DNA from: Pseudomonas alloputida
GTDB lineage: Bacteria > Pseudomonadota > Gammaproteobacteria > Pseudomonadales > Pseudomonadaceae
DNA length: 64,000 bases
NCBI RefSeq assembly: GCF_021283545.2
Contig: NZ_CP128540.1
Span: forward strand, 2,949,501 to 3,013,500
Direction: 5' to 3'
The notes under the pieces were generated by a model. The model had not been told where the DNA came from. It did not search any database and was given only the letters and a program-made list of their open reading frames with translations. The first letter of the stretch is position 1; each line of letters starts with the position of its first letter. Shown piece after piece: positions 1 through 9,364 of this stretch. The translations under genes were made by a program, and so were the position numbers.

Positions 1-437
1 AGCACGCCGTCGTGGCCATGGTCGGTGTAGGGGTCCAGTGCGACGTCGCCGATCAAGCCAAGGTTGGGGAACGTGGCCTTGAGCAACCTGGCGGCGCGGC
101 AGATCAGGTTGTCCGCGTCGAGGGCGTGGGTGCCCTCACTGTCTTTGCGCTGCACTGGAGTGGCGGGAAACAGGGCAATGGCCGGAATGCCCAGTTCGAC
201 CGCCCGGCCTACGTGATCCGGCAGTTCGGCCAGGCTGACGCGTACCTGGCCCGGCATGGCGGTGATCGCCTCGCGTGTACCTGAGCCTTCCTTGAGAAAA
301 ACCGGCCAGATCAGGTCATCGCGAGACAGGCTGTTTTCAGCGACCAGACGACGCGTCCATTCGTCAGCGCGATTACGGCGCAAACGCGTGGCCGGGAACG
401 CGCCCGTTGAGCTCGCGAAGTAGGTCATGCCTCTCAT
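1..437 (-). CDS. hemB: Porphobilinogen synthase paralogue, partial at window edge
   Basis: Delta-aminolevulinic acid dehydratase condenses two 5-aminolevulinate molecules to porphobilinogen in haem synthesis. About 145 N-terminal residues are in the window; the gene runs off the left end. The family opening is clear (TRLRRNR near residue 18, then the DLIWPVFLKEG segment) as is the metal-site segment DVALDPYTDHGHDG. Aspartates stand where zinc-type enzymes carry cysteines, so this is a zinc-independent form. The start ATG overlaps the stop of the upstream NTF2-like gene (ATGA), indicating translational coupling; a second ATG at 428 is possible. Its place behind a Zur-type box suggests a paralogue made when zinc is scarce rather than the housekeeping hemB. 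Family call is secure; the regulatory role is inferred. Confidence 0.88.
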   Translation of the reverse strand, partial: MRGMTYFASSTGAFPATRLRRNRADEWTRRLVAENSLSRDDLIWPVFLKEGSGTREAITAMPGQVRVSLAELPDHVGRAVELGIPAIALFPATPVQRKDSEGTHALDADNLICRAARLLKATFPNLGLIGDVALDPYTDHGHDGV

Positions 438-868
438 GCCTCGATGGAGGAATGGTGGCCAGTGATCAACCACTGCTGGTCGATCCGCTCGAAGGTGAAC
501 AGGAAGCGCGCTGGCACTACCCGCTGCTCGCCGTCGTCACGAAAGACGAAGGTGTACTGGCCTCCAACGACCACGGTCCCCAGCTTGCGGCTGACGCGCT
601 TCTTGAACAACTGGATGTCACAGACCAGCCCGTCGTTAGCGAGGAAATTCTCGAAATAGTTGCGACGGCTGTCGTCGCAGTCACGCACTTGGTTGGACAG
701 GGTCGGAACCAGGATCGCATCAGGTGCGTACAACGCCAGCACCTGATCCACATCACGTGTGGCCACGGTCGCGGCCCAACGGTAGAGCGCCGCTTTGGCA
801 CCTGCCAGGCAGGCCAGTTCGGTGTCGGCGTAGGTTTCGATGGTCGGGTTCTGGCATGTTTCGGTCAT
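434..868 (-). CDS. NTF2-like (SnoaL/CaMKII-association-like) protein
   Basis: A 144-residue protein of the NTF2-like fold, resembling the CaMKII association-domain/DUF4440 type: an N-terminal helix (ALYRWAATVATRDVDQVLALY), a DAILVPT strand, then a C-terminal sheet ending in WLITGHHSSIEA. The start at 868 is chosen because AGGAGA lies 7 bases before it; an upstream in-frame ATG at 946 lies inside the Zur-type palindrome. No catalytic role can be assigned. Its stop overlaps the hemB start by four bases, so the two genes are one operon. The His-His pair near the C-terminus could bind a metal, but that is speculation. Confidence 0.75.
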   Translation of the reverse strand: MTETCQNPTIETYADTELACLAGAKAALYRWAATVATRDVDQVLALYAPDAILVPTLSNQVRDCDDSRRNYFENFLANDGLVCDIQLFKKRVSRKLGTVVVGGQYTFVFRDDGEQRVVPARFLFTFERIDQQWLITGHHSSIEA

Positions 869-930
869 GGCGTCTCTCCTGCGCAAGTGGAAAAGATGAA
901 CAGTAGCGGCGTAATCTGCTAAGTTGTAAG

Positions 931-945
931 TGTTATAACATAACA
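931..945. promoter_or_regulatory. Zur-box-like palindrome
   Basis: TGTTATAACATAACA matches the known Zur operator core of pseudomonads (GTTATA-N-ATAAC type). It lies in the divergent region between the NTF2-like/hemB operon and the hisI paralogue, where it could control both. The match is visible; zinc control is inferred. Confidence 0.7.
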
Positions 946-965
946 TCTATCGCAGGTTGCAAATC

Positions 966-1290
966 ATGTTCCTTACCCTTGAGCAGGCACAGGCGGGAAG
1001 CCGCTTCGCCTTGACCGATGTGCTTCGCCACATACCCTGGAACCCCCTGGGGCTGATCCCCGCCATCACCCAGCAGCATGACATCGGCGAAGTCCTGATG
1101 CTGGCCTGGATGAACGAAAAGGCGCTGCTTCAGTACATTGCTGGTGCTCAGCAACTCTGGGCGCTTGTTACGTTATGACAAACGGGATGTGGAGAAGAGG
1201 GAAATGTCAGCATATCGTGCTGGCATCCAACGCTGACGCCTATAACGCAGGCATGCAGGTGGGGGCTCCCCCGCCTGTCACAGCGCCGGC
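966..1290 (+). pseudogene. hisI: Broken HisI paralogue (phosphoribosyl-AMP cyclohydrolase)
   Basis: The first 70 codons from 966 read like HisI: WNPLGLIPAITQQHDIGEVLMLAWMNEKALL matches the family start, in which the usual text is W...GL(I/V)PAI.Q....VLM.AWMN..AL. The frame then stops at 1176-1178. Beyond it, in another frame, weak HisI-like traces follow (MWRRGKCQHI, then SNADAYNAGMQVGAP, echoing LWRKGE.S.H and LDCDADA...V...G.). The cysteines that bind zinc in HisI are not recognisable. The gene therefore looks frameshifted and degraded. It is divergent from the NTF2-like/hemB pair across the Zur-type box, the arrangement known for Zur-controlled paralogues in Pseudomonas. Confidence 0.65.
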
Positions 1291-1363
1291 AACGAAGGCA
1301 TCGCTTACAAAGCAGCACGAAAATATCAACCCGGCGAGCCGAGGACATCACCATGGCGGTGGA

Positions 1364-3565
1364 CTAGTCGGCCAAGAAAGTCCTGAGCGCCTCATGCGAC
1401 ATGGGTCTCGCAAAGTAATAGCCTTGGAGAATATCGCAGCGCCCCCTTTCCAGGAAGTTCACCTGAGGCGCAGTTTCCACACCTTCAGCGACCACTGACA
1501 GGCTGAGATGATGGGCCATCGAAATGATGCCTTGAGTGATTGCTGCATCGTGTGGGTTCGTCGAGATGTCCTGGATAAAGGAGCGGTCAATCTTGATTTT
1601 GTCTATTGGCAAGCACTTGAGATAACTCAGGCTGGAGAACCCCGTACCGAAATCATCCAGCGCAATGCGTACACCCAAGTCTTTGAGGCGGTGCAAGGTT
1701 GCGATTGCTTGTTCAACGTTATGCAGCAAGAGTGACTCGGTTATCTCCAGTTCCAATTGTCCAGCGCTGAGCCCATGCTTGCTCAACACTGCCTGGATAC
1801 ATTCAACGAACTGACCGCACTGGAAATGCATCGGCGAAATATTTACGGCCATCGAGATACCGTTGAAGCCCTGATCACATAGGTCGCGCAACTGCGCGCA
1901 CGCCGTATCGAGTACCCAAAGGCTCAGAGGGATAATTTGACCACTGTCCTCTGCCACCGGTATGAAAACCGCTGGAGAGATGAACCCTCTAACCGGATGC
2001 TCCCAGCGCAACAACGCTTCGATCCCGACCACCCGACGCGTGCGCGCTTCTATTTGCGGTTGATAATGCAGGCTGAACGATTGAGTTTTGATAGCCTTTT
2101 GCAGGTCATTACGTAGGCTTCTGTGCTCGCAAACGCGATGGTTAAGATCGCTGGTGTACCATTGAAAGTTGTTCCGACCTTGTTGCTTGGCTTTGTACAT
2201 GGCCATGTCAGCCTGCTGGATCAACTTCATCGGCTGCTCGATGTGACCATCGCTTACCGTAATACCGATACTGGTACTCACGTGCAGGTCAATACCCTGG
2301 ATACAGTAGGGTTTGCCAATGCTGGCCAGCAGTCGCTCGGCCACCGGGACAGCGTCTTCGTCACGAAGCAGGTCCGTCAGCAGAACGACAAACTCATCGC
2401 CGCCCATACGCACGACGGTATCAGCCGGACGGACCTGCTGGGTCAAGCGCTGTGCCACCTCGATCAGCACTTGATCGCCGAAGTAGTGCCCGATGGAGTC
2501 GTTGATGGATTTGAATCCATCCAGGTCGATGTACATGACCGCCAGTTGAACTTTACGTTGACGGCTGCTGCGACACGCCTGGACAAGCCGGTCTTCCAGA
2601 GACAGGCGGTTAAGCAAACCCGTCAGCCCGTCATGGCTGGCATTGATACTCAACTGGCGCTCGTAATGCTTCTGTTTGCTGATATCCCGCGCGATGCCGA
2701 ATACCCCGACGATCTCGCCATTGACCATGATTGGCAGGTTAGCGATATCCATGATCAACTGCTTGTCGTCGCTCTCGTCGCGCACCCTTGCCTCGAATCG
2801 CTGCGGCTCACCGGCGCGGGCCGCGAAAAAATGCTGATTCACTTTCGGCAGGTCTTCTTCGAACACGAGGTGGGAGAAATGATGGCCGACAAGATCAGTT
2901 GCCGCGCCAGCTTTAAGCTTCAGGCCAGCTGGGTTCACACTCTGGATGTTGCCCGCCCTGTCAAGGGCGAAAACCGGGTTGGGGTTGTAGGTAAACAATG
3001 AGCGAAACCGTTGTTCGCTTTCCTCCAGACGTTGGCCGTCACGCTCATGCCGGATCGCAATGGCAGCCAGTTGCGCCGCGCAGGTCAGCCGATGGATCTG
3101 CACCTCGCTTGGCGCAATCGCTTGATCCTGGTATAGCGCAAATGTCCCAAGAACGGAGCCCTCATGCGAGAGTAATGGCAACGACCAGCAGGAGCGTAGA
3201 TTGTACCCTAGCGCCAGACTGCGAAAACGCTCCCAGCTCGGATCCCGGGCTATATCCGCTGTCACCACCAGCTCGCGGCGGAATGCAGCTGTGCCACACG
3301 TACCTTCCTGAGGCCCGATGGGCAAGCCATGGATTGCATCGCTGTAGGCAGGCGGCAGGCCAGGCGCGGCGCCCTTCAGCAAATGCTTGCCTTGCGCATC
3401 GGTGAGCAGTATCGAACACAGTGTGCCGGGATCCTGGGCGTCGATCATCAAGCAGATGGCGGTGAGGATGTCGTGCAGTTGATGATTGGTCGCAATCATA
3501 CCGAGTATGTCGCGCTGAGACTCGGAAAGCGCCATGCTGTGATAGCTCGTGCAGGAGGTGTTCAT
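1364..3565 (-). CDS. GAF-PAS-GGDEF-EAL cyclic-di-GMP protein
   Basis: A 733-residue cytoplasmic signalling protein with no membrane segments. Order: GAF sensor (about 15-165), PAS (about 180-295), GGDEF (about 305-470) and EAL (about 475-730). The cyclase motif GGDEF is intact (RMGGDEFVVL), preceded five residues earlier by RPAD, an RxxD inhibitory site. The EAL half keeps GIEALLRW, EITES, DDFGTGFSSL and the VVAEGVE glutamate, so both synthesis and hydrolysis of c-di-GMP are chemically possible. Start 3565 is chosen for AGGAACT just upstream; 27 extra codons are open upstream without a ribosome site. It stands alone and nothing nearby indicates the signal sensed. Confidence 0.93.
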   Translation of the reverse strand: MNTSCTSYHSMALSESQRDILGMIATNHQLHDILTAICLMIDAQDPGTLCSILLTDAQGKHLLKGAAPGLPPAYSDAIHGLPIGPQEGTCGTAAFRRELVVTADIARDPSWERFRSLALGYNLRSCWSLPLLSHEGSVLGTFALYQDQAIAPSEVQIHRLTCAAQLAAIAIRHERDGQRLEESEQRFRSLFTYNPNPVFALDRAGNIQSVNPAGLKLKAGAATDLVGHHFSHLVFEEDLPKVNQHFFAARAGEPQRFEARVRDESDDKQLIMDIANLPIMVNGEIVGVFGIARDISKQKHYERQLSINASHDGLTGLLNRLSLEDRLVQACRSSRQRKVQLAVMYIDLDGFKSINDSIGHYFGDQVLIEVAQRLTQQVRPADTVVRMGGDEFVVLLTDLLRDEDAVPVAERLLASIGKPYCIQGIDLHVSTSIGITVSDGHIEQPMKLIQQADMAMYKAKQQGRNNFQWYTSDLNHRVCEHRSLRNDLQKAIKTQSFSLHYQPQIEARTRRVVGIEALLRWEHPVRGFISPAVFIPVAEDSGQIIPLSLWVLDTACAQLRDLCDQGFNGISMAVNISPMHFQCGQFVECIQAVLSKHGLSAGQLELEITESLLLHNVEQAIATLHRLKDLGVRIALDDFGTGFSSLSYLKCLPIDKIKIDRSFIQDISTNPHDAAITQGIISMAHHLSLSVVAEGVETAPQVNFLERGRCDILQGYYFARPMSHEALRTFLAD

Positions 3566-3646
3566 GGGAGTTCCTGAGTACTTGCGAGGCCTTCCGGTTC
3601 CCTGAACGGCTGGAGAATTGAGTGCCCGGGTACAGTCCGATCGCAC

Positions 3647-4293
3647 CCCGATCGCGAAAACTTATAAAGCAGTGGGCCTTCCACGAAAAAGACTCAGGTG
3701 GATGATAAAAGAACGTATCAGATGGAGCGCGTGCGCCTAAACTCGGCTCGCCTCGGCCTGCCCGCTGACTGTTTCTGAACCGATCGCAGATACTGCTTGA
3801 CTTTCGGACTACCAGGCGCAGACTTTAGCCAGCATTGCGAAAGTTCCTTGGGCCTGGGCGCATCTGTTTTCGTCGCTCGCCAACCCGCGCTTGCCTACCA
3901 GGCGTGCTGAAGCTGGCGCTGGACATCACGGATGCAGTACTGGCTTTCCTTCGAATGGCCCCATCTCAAGGAAAGGACATCCCGATCACGCCCGACTGCT
4001 GCGAGAGCAGCAGAAGTGCGCCTTCCCTCGTGCCGAACGCTCTACGGCTGTTGCCCGCCACCCTTGAACCTGCCTGACGATGCCGATCAGGTTTTGATCA
4101 AGCGCCCATTCGACAATGGGCTGTTGACGATCATCCTCGAGGAGCGCGAAGCGGGTGCATCGAAGCACAGCCGTTCGACTCCGAATTGAAGCTGACTCGG
4201 AGATTTCGTTGAAGTCGTCACGAAGGCCCATCAGCAGACGAGGTGCTGCGGCAGGCTCCATCTCGTCATCTCAATGACTCAAGGAGCGCCCGC
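3647..4293. other. Gene-free stretch upstream of the heat-resistance island
   Basis: About 650 bases with only short, overlapping open frames that resemble no family. It separates the GGDEF-EAL gene from clpK and probably holds the clpK promoter; I could not pick out a convincing heat-shock promoter. This may be the left junction of the island. Confidence 0.4.
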
Positions 4294-7065
4294 ATGGCCA
4301 GCAAACAATGCCAGGTCTGTGGCCAACCCGCCACGACACGGGTGGAGGCCAAGGTCAATGGCCGCCACAGCATCATGCTGTTGTGTGATGATCACTACCG
4401 CCAATTGGTGCGCCAGCAAAAACGCACCCTTTCCCCACTGGAAGCCCTTTTCGGCTCGCGCAGCGGTTTGTTCGAAGAGTTCATGGGCAGCGATTTGCTG
4501 CGCATCGGAGAAGACTCGGCATCCGTTGCCACGGATGCCGATGAAGTGGCTGAAGCGTCGTCTGGGGAACCTGGCCGCGCAGCGTCCGGCACGCCACGCC
4601 GCCGCAGCAGCGGGCTGGCCAGCCGCATCAGCGAACACTCCGAGGCCCTGTTGCAGGAAGCCGCCAAGCGTGCCACGGAGTTCGGTCGGTCCGAAGTCGA
4701 CACCGAACACCTGCTATTGGCGCTGGCCGACAGCGACGTGGTGAAGACCATCCTGAGCCAGTTCAAGATCAAGGTTGATGAGCTCAAGCGCCAGATCGAA
4801 GCCGAAGCCAAGCGCGGCGACAAGCCATTTGAAGGCGAAGTCGGCGTGTCGCCTCGGGTCAAGGATGCGCTCAGTCGCGCCTTCGTCGCCTCCAATGAGT
4901 TGGGGCACGCATACGTAGGCCCCGAGCACTTCTTGATCGGGCTGGCCGAAGAGGGCGAAGGGCTGGCCGCCAACTTGCTGCGCCGCTATGGCCTTATGCC
5001 GCAGGCCCTGCGCCAGTGCGTCAGCAAGGTGGTTGGCAAGGGTGCAGAGGATGGTCGCGCCGAGGCACCGACCGAAACGCCGGAGCTCGACAAGTACTCG
5101 CGCGATCTCACCAGGATGGCGCGCGATGGCAAGCTGGACCCGGTCATCGGGCGGGCACAGGAAATCGAAACCACCATTGAGGTACTGGCGCGGCGCAAGA
5201 AGAACAACCCGGTGTTGATCGGCGAGCCTGGCGTGGGCAAGACGGCCATCGTCGAGGGGCTGGCGCAGCGCATGGTGGCCGGCGAGGTGCCCGAGACGCT
5301 GCGCGACAAGCGCCTGGTCGAACTGAACATCAATTCGTTGGTGGCTGGCGCGAAGTACCGAGGCGAGTTCGAGGAGCGCGTGCAGAAGGTGCTGAAGGAA
5401 ATCGCCGAGCATCAGGGCGAGCTGATTCTCTTCATCGACGAAGTGCACACCATCGTCGGGGCAGGCCAGGGCGGTGGAGAAGGCGGCTTGGACGTGGCCA
5501 ACGTCTTCAAGCCGATGATGGCGCGTGGTGAGCTGAACCTGATTGGCGCGACGACGCTCAACGAGTACCAGAAGTACATCGAGCAGGACGCTGCGCTGGA
5601 GCGGCGTTTCCAACCGGTCGTGGTGCCCGAGCCAACGGTGGCGCAGACCATCATGATCCTGCGCGGCCTGCGCGACACCTTCGAAGCGCACCACAAGGTC
5701 AGCATCACCGAGGAGGCGATCATCGCTGCCGCCGAACTGTCCGACCGCTACGTCAGCGCGCGCTTTCTGCCGGACAAGGCCATCGATCTGCTCGATCAGG
5801 CTGCCGCCCGCGTCAAGTTATCGGCGACGGCGCGTCCGGTTGCGGTGCAGGAAATGGAGTCGGAGTTGCACCAGTTGCGCCGCGAGCAGGACTACGCGGC
5901 TTCGCGCAAGCAATATGACAATGCGGCGCAGATCAGCAAGCGCGTCGAAGCCACGGAGGCCGAACTCAAGCAGCGGGTCGAGGAGTGGGAGCGCGAGCGC
6001 GGCTCGGGCAGCACCGAGGTCAAGGCGGAACATGTGGCGCAAATCGTCTCGCGGCTAACCGGCATTCCGGTCAATGAACTGACGGTGGAGGAGCGCGAGA
6101 AGCTGTTGCACCTGGAGCAGCGGCTGCATGAGCGCCTGGTGGGGCAGGACGAGGCGGTGCGTGCGGTGGCGGACGCGGTTCGGCTGTCGCGCGCTGGGCT
6201 GCGCGAAGGCAGCAAGCCCGTTGCCACGTTCCTGTTCCTGGGCTCCACCGGTGTCGGCAAGACCGAGCTGGCCAAGGCGCTGGCCGAAACCATCTACGGC
6301 GACGAGAGCGCCCTGTTGCGTATCGACATGTCAGAGTATGGCGAGCGCCATTCCGTGGCTCGGCTGGTGGGCGCGCCTCCGGGTTACGTTGGTTATGACG
6401 AAGGCGGCCAGCTTACCGAAAAGGTCCGGCGCAAGCCCTATAGCGTGCTGCTGCTCGACGAAATCGAGAAGGCCCACGCCGACGTCTACAACATCCTGCT
6501 GCAGGTGTTCGACGACGGGCGACTGACCGATGGCAAGGGGCGCGTGGTGGACTTCACCAACACCATTATCATCGCCACGTCCAACCTGGGCTCCGACATT
6601 ATTCAGCGGCGGCTGAAGGCGCCTGGAGCGGCTGGTGAGGAGTACGAGAAGACCAAGGTCGAGGTGATGGAAGTGCTGCGCGGGCACTTTCGCCCCGAGT
6701 TCCTCAACCGAATCGATGAGATCATCGTCTTCCATGCGCTGGGCAAGCAGGAGATCCGCCACATTGTTGGCCTGCAACTTGAGCGCGTAGCCCGCAATGC
6801 CGCGAGCCAGGGCGTGACGCTGACGTTCGACGAGACACTGGTCGATCACTTGGCGCAAGTCGGCTACAAGCCCGAATTCGGTGCCCGCGAGCTCAAGCGA
6901 CTGATCCGCAGCGAGCTGGAGACGGCACTGGCACGTGAAATGCTCGGCGGCGGCATTGGCAAGGGTGATCACGCCCATGTGCGCTGGGACGACAAGGCGG
7001 AGCGGGTCGGGTTCGACCGCCGGCAAGCCGCGCCGGCCAAAGAGCTCGACAGTGAAAATGCGTGA
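4294..7065 (+). CDS. clpK: ClpK-type AAA+ disaggregase/unfoldase
   Basis: A 923-residue Clp/Hsp100 ATPase that remodels aggregated proteins and is linked to heat survival when carried on mobile islands. A ClpK-type N-terminal extension carries a zinc-finger-like CQVCG...CDDH segment (residues 5-34), followed by a paired Clp-N repeat domain (about 110-260). AAA1 has Walker A GEPGVGKT (near 310) and Walker B LFIDEVHT; a short coiled middle domain follows (about 515-570). AAA2 has [12 protein letters not shown] (near 650) and [10 protein letters not shown]. The start is set by AAGGAG seven bases before ATG. It is first in a run clpK-psiE-hsp20-hsp20-hsp20-kefB, the core of the transmissible locus of heat resistance. 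Confidence 0.93.
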   Translation: MASKQCQVCGQPATTRVEAKVNGRHSIMLLCDDHYRQLVRQQKRTLSPLEALFGSRSGLFEEFMGSDLLRIGEDSASVATDADEVAEASSGEPGRAASGTPRRRSSGLASRISEHSEALLQEAAKRATEFGRSEVDTEHLLLALADSDVVKTILSQFKIKVDELKRQIEAEAKRGDKPFEGEVGVSPRVKDALSRAFVASNELGHAYVGPEHFLIGLAEEGEGLAANLLRRYGLMPQALRQCVSKVVGKGAEDGRAEAPTETPELDKYSRDLTRMARDGKLDPVIGRAQEIETTIEVLARRKKNNPVLIGEPGVGKTAIVEGLAQRMVAGEVPETLRDKRLVELNINSLVAGAKYRGEFEERVQKVLKEIAEHQGELILFIDEVHTIVGAGQGGGEGGLDVANVFKPMMARGELNLIGATTLNEYQKYIEQDAALERRFQPVVVPEPTVAQTIMILRGLRDTFEAHHKVSITEEAIIAAAELSDRYVSARFLPDKAIDLLDQAAARVKLSATARPVAVQEMESELHQLRREQDYAASRKQYDNAAQISKRVEATEAELKQRVEEWERERGSGSTEVKAEHVAQIVSRLTGIPVNELTVEEREKLLHLEQRLHERLVGQDEAVRAVADAVRLSRAGLREGSKPVATFLFLGSTGVGKTELAKALAETIYGDESALLRIDMSEYGERHSVARLVGAPPGYVGYDEGGQLTEKVRRKPYSVLLLDEIEKAHADVYNILLQVFDDGRLTDGKGRVVDFTNTIIIATSNLGSDIIQRRLKAPGAAGEEYEKTKVEVMEVLRGHFRPEFLNRIDEIIVFHALGKQEIRHIVGLQLERVARNAASQGVTLTFDETLVDHLAQVGYKPEFGARELKRLIRSELETALAREMLGGGIGKGDHAHVRWDDKAERVGFDRRQAAPAKELDSENA

Positions 7066-7125
7066 AGCGCAGGCCGAAGGCTGCGGTTTCTCGTTGCAAT
7101 GATCTTGCTGCTGAAGAGGTGAGGC

Positions 7126-7596
7126 ATGAAGGACAGCGATGAGCCCGAGACCACGCGCATGCGACTGCGTCGCGAGTGGGCGGTGTTGACGTTTTACGAG
7201 CGTTTCGAGCAGATCGTCGCTCACATTCTTTCGCTGGTGATCGCGGTGGTTATCGTGGTGTCGCTGGTACAGCTGATCCAGATAGTCTTCAGCCTGCTGA
7301 TCATCGATGCGTTCAATCCGCTGGACCACCGGATCTTCCAGAATGTGTTCGGTATGGTCATGACGCTGCTGATCGCGATGGAATTCAAGCATTCCATCGT
7401 GCGCGTTGTCTTGCGCCATGGCAGCATCATTCAGGTCAAGACGGTCCTCTTGATCGGGTTGATCGCGCTGTCGCGCAAGATCGTGATCCTTGATCCCGAT
7501 GTCAGCCCGGCCAAAGTCGCGGCGCTCGCTGGCGCCACCCTGGCCCTGGGGCTGACCTACTGGCTGTTGCGTGAGCGAGATGATCGAGTTGCCTAG
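7126..7596 (+). CDS. psiE: PsiE-like membrane protein of the heat-resistance locus
   Basis: A 156-residue inner-membrane protein with four hydrophobic segments (about 30-52, 70-90, 100-118, 128-146), resembling the phosphate-starvation-inducible PsiE family carried by locus-of-heat-resistance islands. The charged C-terminus WLLRERDDRVA is distinctive: a diverged copy of the same end occurs at 17190-17227. The start is supported by GAGGTGAGG before ATG. No molecular activity is known. It lies 60 bases behind clpK and about 190 bases before the first hsp20. Confidence 0.82.
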   Translation: MKDSDEPETTRMRLRREWAVLTFYERFEQIVAHILSLVIAVVIVVSLVQLIQIVFSLLIIDAFNPLDHRIFQNVFGMVMTLLIAMEFKHSIVRVVLRHGSIIQVKTVLLIGLIALSRKIVILDPDVSPAKVAALAGATLALGLTYWLLRERDDRVA

Positions 7597-7678
7597 GCCC
7601 TGTGTGAATGGCGCCAAGGCAAAGATTGAACGGGAAAAAGAGCGCGGATGTGTAATTCCATATCCGTTCAAACCGGGG

Positions 7679-7707
7679 CTTGAAAACCTCCAGATTGCTC
7701 ACATAAT
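7679..7707 (+). promoter_or_regulatory. Possible sigma-32 promoter before the hsp20 genes
   Basis: CTTGAA, 15 bases, then CACATAAT: a fair match to the heat-shock sigma-32 -35 box and a partial match to its -10 box, about 80 bases before the first hsp20 start. Position fits a heat-shock operon, but the -10 match is weak. Confidence 0.35.
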
Positions 7708-7785
7708 TCCGTCATCAGGGGCCGAAACCCGGCGCTTCGCGCCTCCTGTTCGAGATCATTTCAGTCAGCTGGAAGGAGGATTGTC

Positions 7786-8241
7786 ATGTACGAGTCCCTT
7801 CTTAATCTGTCGAGCGATCCGATTGCCGAGTTCGAGAAGCTCCAGCGCGAACTGCAACATGTGCTGGGAACGGGGCTCGGGCGCCCAGGCAGCATTCGTG
7901 CCTTGGCCAGTGGTGCTTTTCCTGCCATCAATGTCGCGAGCACGCCATCGAGCATGGAGGTCTACGCCTTCGTTCCCGGCGTTGACCCGAGCGACATCGA
8001 TCTGCAGATTCACCGAGGCCTGCTATCGATTTCCGGCGAGCGCCGGCCCGCGCGCAGCACGCAGGAGGGCAATTGCTCCGTGTACGCCAACGAGCGCTAT
8101 GCAGGTCCCTTCAAGCGTACCGTGAGCCTCAATGATCAGGTCGATACCGACAAGGTCGAGGCCCACTACCGCGACGGCGTCCTGCGCATTTCCCTGCCGC
8201 GGCGGGAAGCGCTGCAGCCCAAGCGTATAGTCATCCAGTAA
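7786..8241 (+). CDS. hsp20: Small heat shock protein (Hsp20/IbpA-like)
   Basis: A 151-residue alpha-crystallin chaperone that holds unfolding proteins for later refolding. The crystallin domain covers about 42-140 and has FVPGVDPSDIDLQIHRGLLSISGE and a C-terminal DGVLRISLPRRE block; it ends in the IXI-type tail RIVIQ. Ribosome site GGAAGGAGG lies 7 bases before ATG. It is the first of three different small heat shock genes in tandem, 28 bases before the next, between psiE and kefB. Confidence 0.92.
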   Translation: MYESLLNLSSDPIAEFEKLQRELQHVLGTGLGRPGSIRALASGAFPAINVASTPSSMEVYAFVPGVDPSDIDLQIHRGLLSISGERRPARSTQEGNCSVYANERYAGPFKRTVSLNDQVDTDKVEAHYRDGVLRISLPRREALQPKRIVIQ

Positions 8242-8268
8242 CAGCAAAGGTTTGAAGGAGGAATCACC

Positions 8269-8640
8269 ATGAACGACAAGCAAGCAGTCGTGCGCGGCGA
8301 AACTGAAACCCAAACACTGCTGCCGCGCGTCGATGTCTTCGAAGACGAAAACGGAATCCAGCTGTTTGCCGACTTTCCCGGGGGGCCCAAGGATCATCTC
8401 GTGGTCAATGTGGAGGGTGACACGCTGGTGCTGGAAGGGGAGATCATGCCGCAGTTGTCCGAACAGCTGGAGGCCGTCTACGCTGAAGTCCAGCTGTCGC
8501 GATTCAGACGAGCCTTCACCTTGAGCTCCGAGCTGGATACGACCCGAATCGACGCTGAGCTACGGGACGGCGTGCTGAACGTGCGTGTTCCCAAACATGC
8601 ACATGCCCAGCCGCGCAAGATCGTCGTGAAAAGCGCGTAG
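8269..8640 (+). CDS. hsp20: Small heat shock protein (Hsp20 family), second copy
   Basis: A 123-residue Hsp20 protein made of little more than the alpha-crystallin domain (about 18-115): FADFPGGPKDHLVVNVEGDTL, then DGVLNVRVPK, then the tail KIVVKSA. The N-terminal arm is very short (about 18 residues), so it may form small oligomers or mix with the neighbouring Hsp20s. A strong GAAGGAGG site precedes the ATG. It is part of a three-gene hsp20 run and diverged from both neighbours, so the run is not a recent tandem duplication. Confidence 0.9.
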   Translation: MNDKQAVVRGETETQTLLPRVDVFEDENGIQLFADFPGGPKDHLVVNVEGDTLVLEGEIMPQLSEQLEAVYAEVQLSRFRRAFTLSSELDTTRIDAELRDGVLNVRVPKHAHAQPRKIVVKSA

Positions 8641-8666
8641 GGCCTTGAGCGTGTGGAGGACGACCC

Positions 8667-9170
8667 ATGGACAAACTAGCTGAACTCAGACATGGCCTGG
8701 AGGAAACCTGGCATTCGCTGGGCGAGGGCTGGCGTCAGCTTCGCGATCGCACCAGCGAGGCCTTGACGCGCTTCACGCCAGTGAGGCGGAGCAGGGGCGA
8801 GTCGCAGGATGCGGCCTCATCACCGGCGCTTGCCTCGAACTGGGGGCTGCTGGCCGGCGATCTTTACGAGGATGGTGAGCGGATCGTCGTTCGCCTTGAG
8901 ATACCTGGAATGGTCAAGGAGGACCTGAACCTGGAGGTGCGGGGCGATACGCTGATCATTCGCGGTGAAAAGCGCGTCGAGCAGGAGCAGGGCAATGGGC
9001 ATTATCGCGTCCGGCAATGCACCTTTGGCAGTTTCCGGCGCACCTTCCGGCTTCCTGCCGAGGTCATTGCCGAGCAGGCCAGCGCCAGATGCAACAACGG
9101 TGTGCTGCGTATCGAATTGCCCAAGCAAGCGCGTGCGAGTGGCAGGCGCATCGAGGTTCGCGAAGGCTAG
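8667..9170 (+). CDS. hsp20: Small heat shock protein (Hsp20 family), third copy
   Basis: A 167-residue Hsp20 protein with a longer N-terminal arm (about 1-58, amphipathic and basic) before the alpha-crystallin domain (about 60-160): VVRLEIPGMVKEDLNLEVRG, FRRTFRLPAEV and NGVLRIELPK. It ends the hsp20 run and is followed at once by a strong terminator. The family is sure; the arm probably sets client range or assembly, which is inference. Confidence 0.9.
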   Translation: MDKLAELRHGLEETWHSLGEGWRQLRDRTSEALTRFTPVRRSRGESQDAASSPALASNWGLLAGDLYEDGERIVVRLEIPGMVKEDLNLEVRGDTLIIRGEKRVEQEQGNGHYRVRQCTFGSFRRTFRLPAEVIAEQASARCNNGVLRIELPKQARASGRRIEVREG

Positions 9171-9196
9171 GGGACAGCCCCTCGTCACCAGTATTA

Positions 9197-9231
9197 CCCG
9201 CCCGCGACCTACCTGCGGGCGGGTGTTTCTT
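9197..9231 (+). terminator. Rho-independent terminator after the hsp20 run
   Basis: Nine-base perfect stem CCCGCCCGC / GCGGGCGGG with a nine-base loop, followed by TGTTTCTT. It would end the transcript from the clpK/hsp20 genes, so kefB probably has its own promoter. Confidence 0.85.
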
Positions 9232-9260
9232 CAGTTGCTCCACCGGAAGCTGCCGCTTCC

Positions 9261-9291
9261 CATGCAGTGGATATTGCACATCCCAGGCGAA
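9261..9291. repeat. Copy 1 of island-end repeat A
   Basis: This 31-base segment before kefB recurs at 17271-17301 with two differences. It marks shared flanks between the heat-resistance island and a scar downstream of terC. Confidence 0.8.
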
Positions 9292-9364
9292 CTGAGACGC
9301 CCAGCGATAATTCGTCCGGTACTTTCTCCATAACCGGTCCTGACAGGGGCTGAGGGTCGAAGCC

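Noticed and set aside
7571..8125. A 184-residue plus frame overlapping psiE and the first hsp20
   Set aside because: It is out of frame with two convincing genes and shows no family features.
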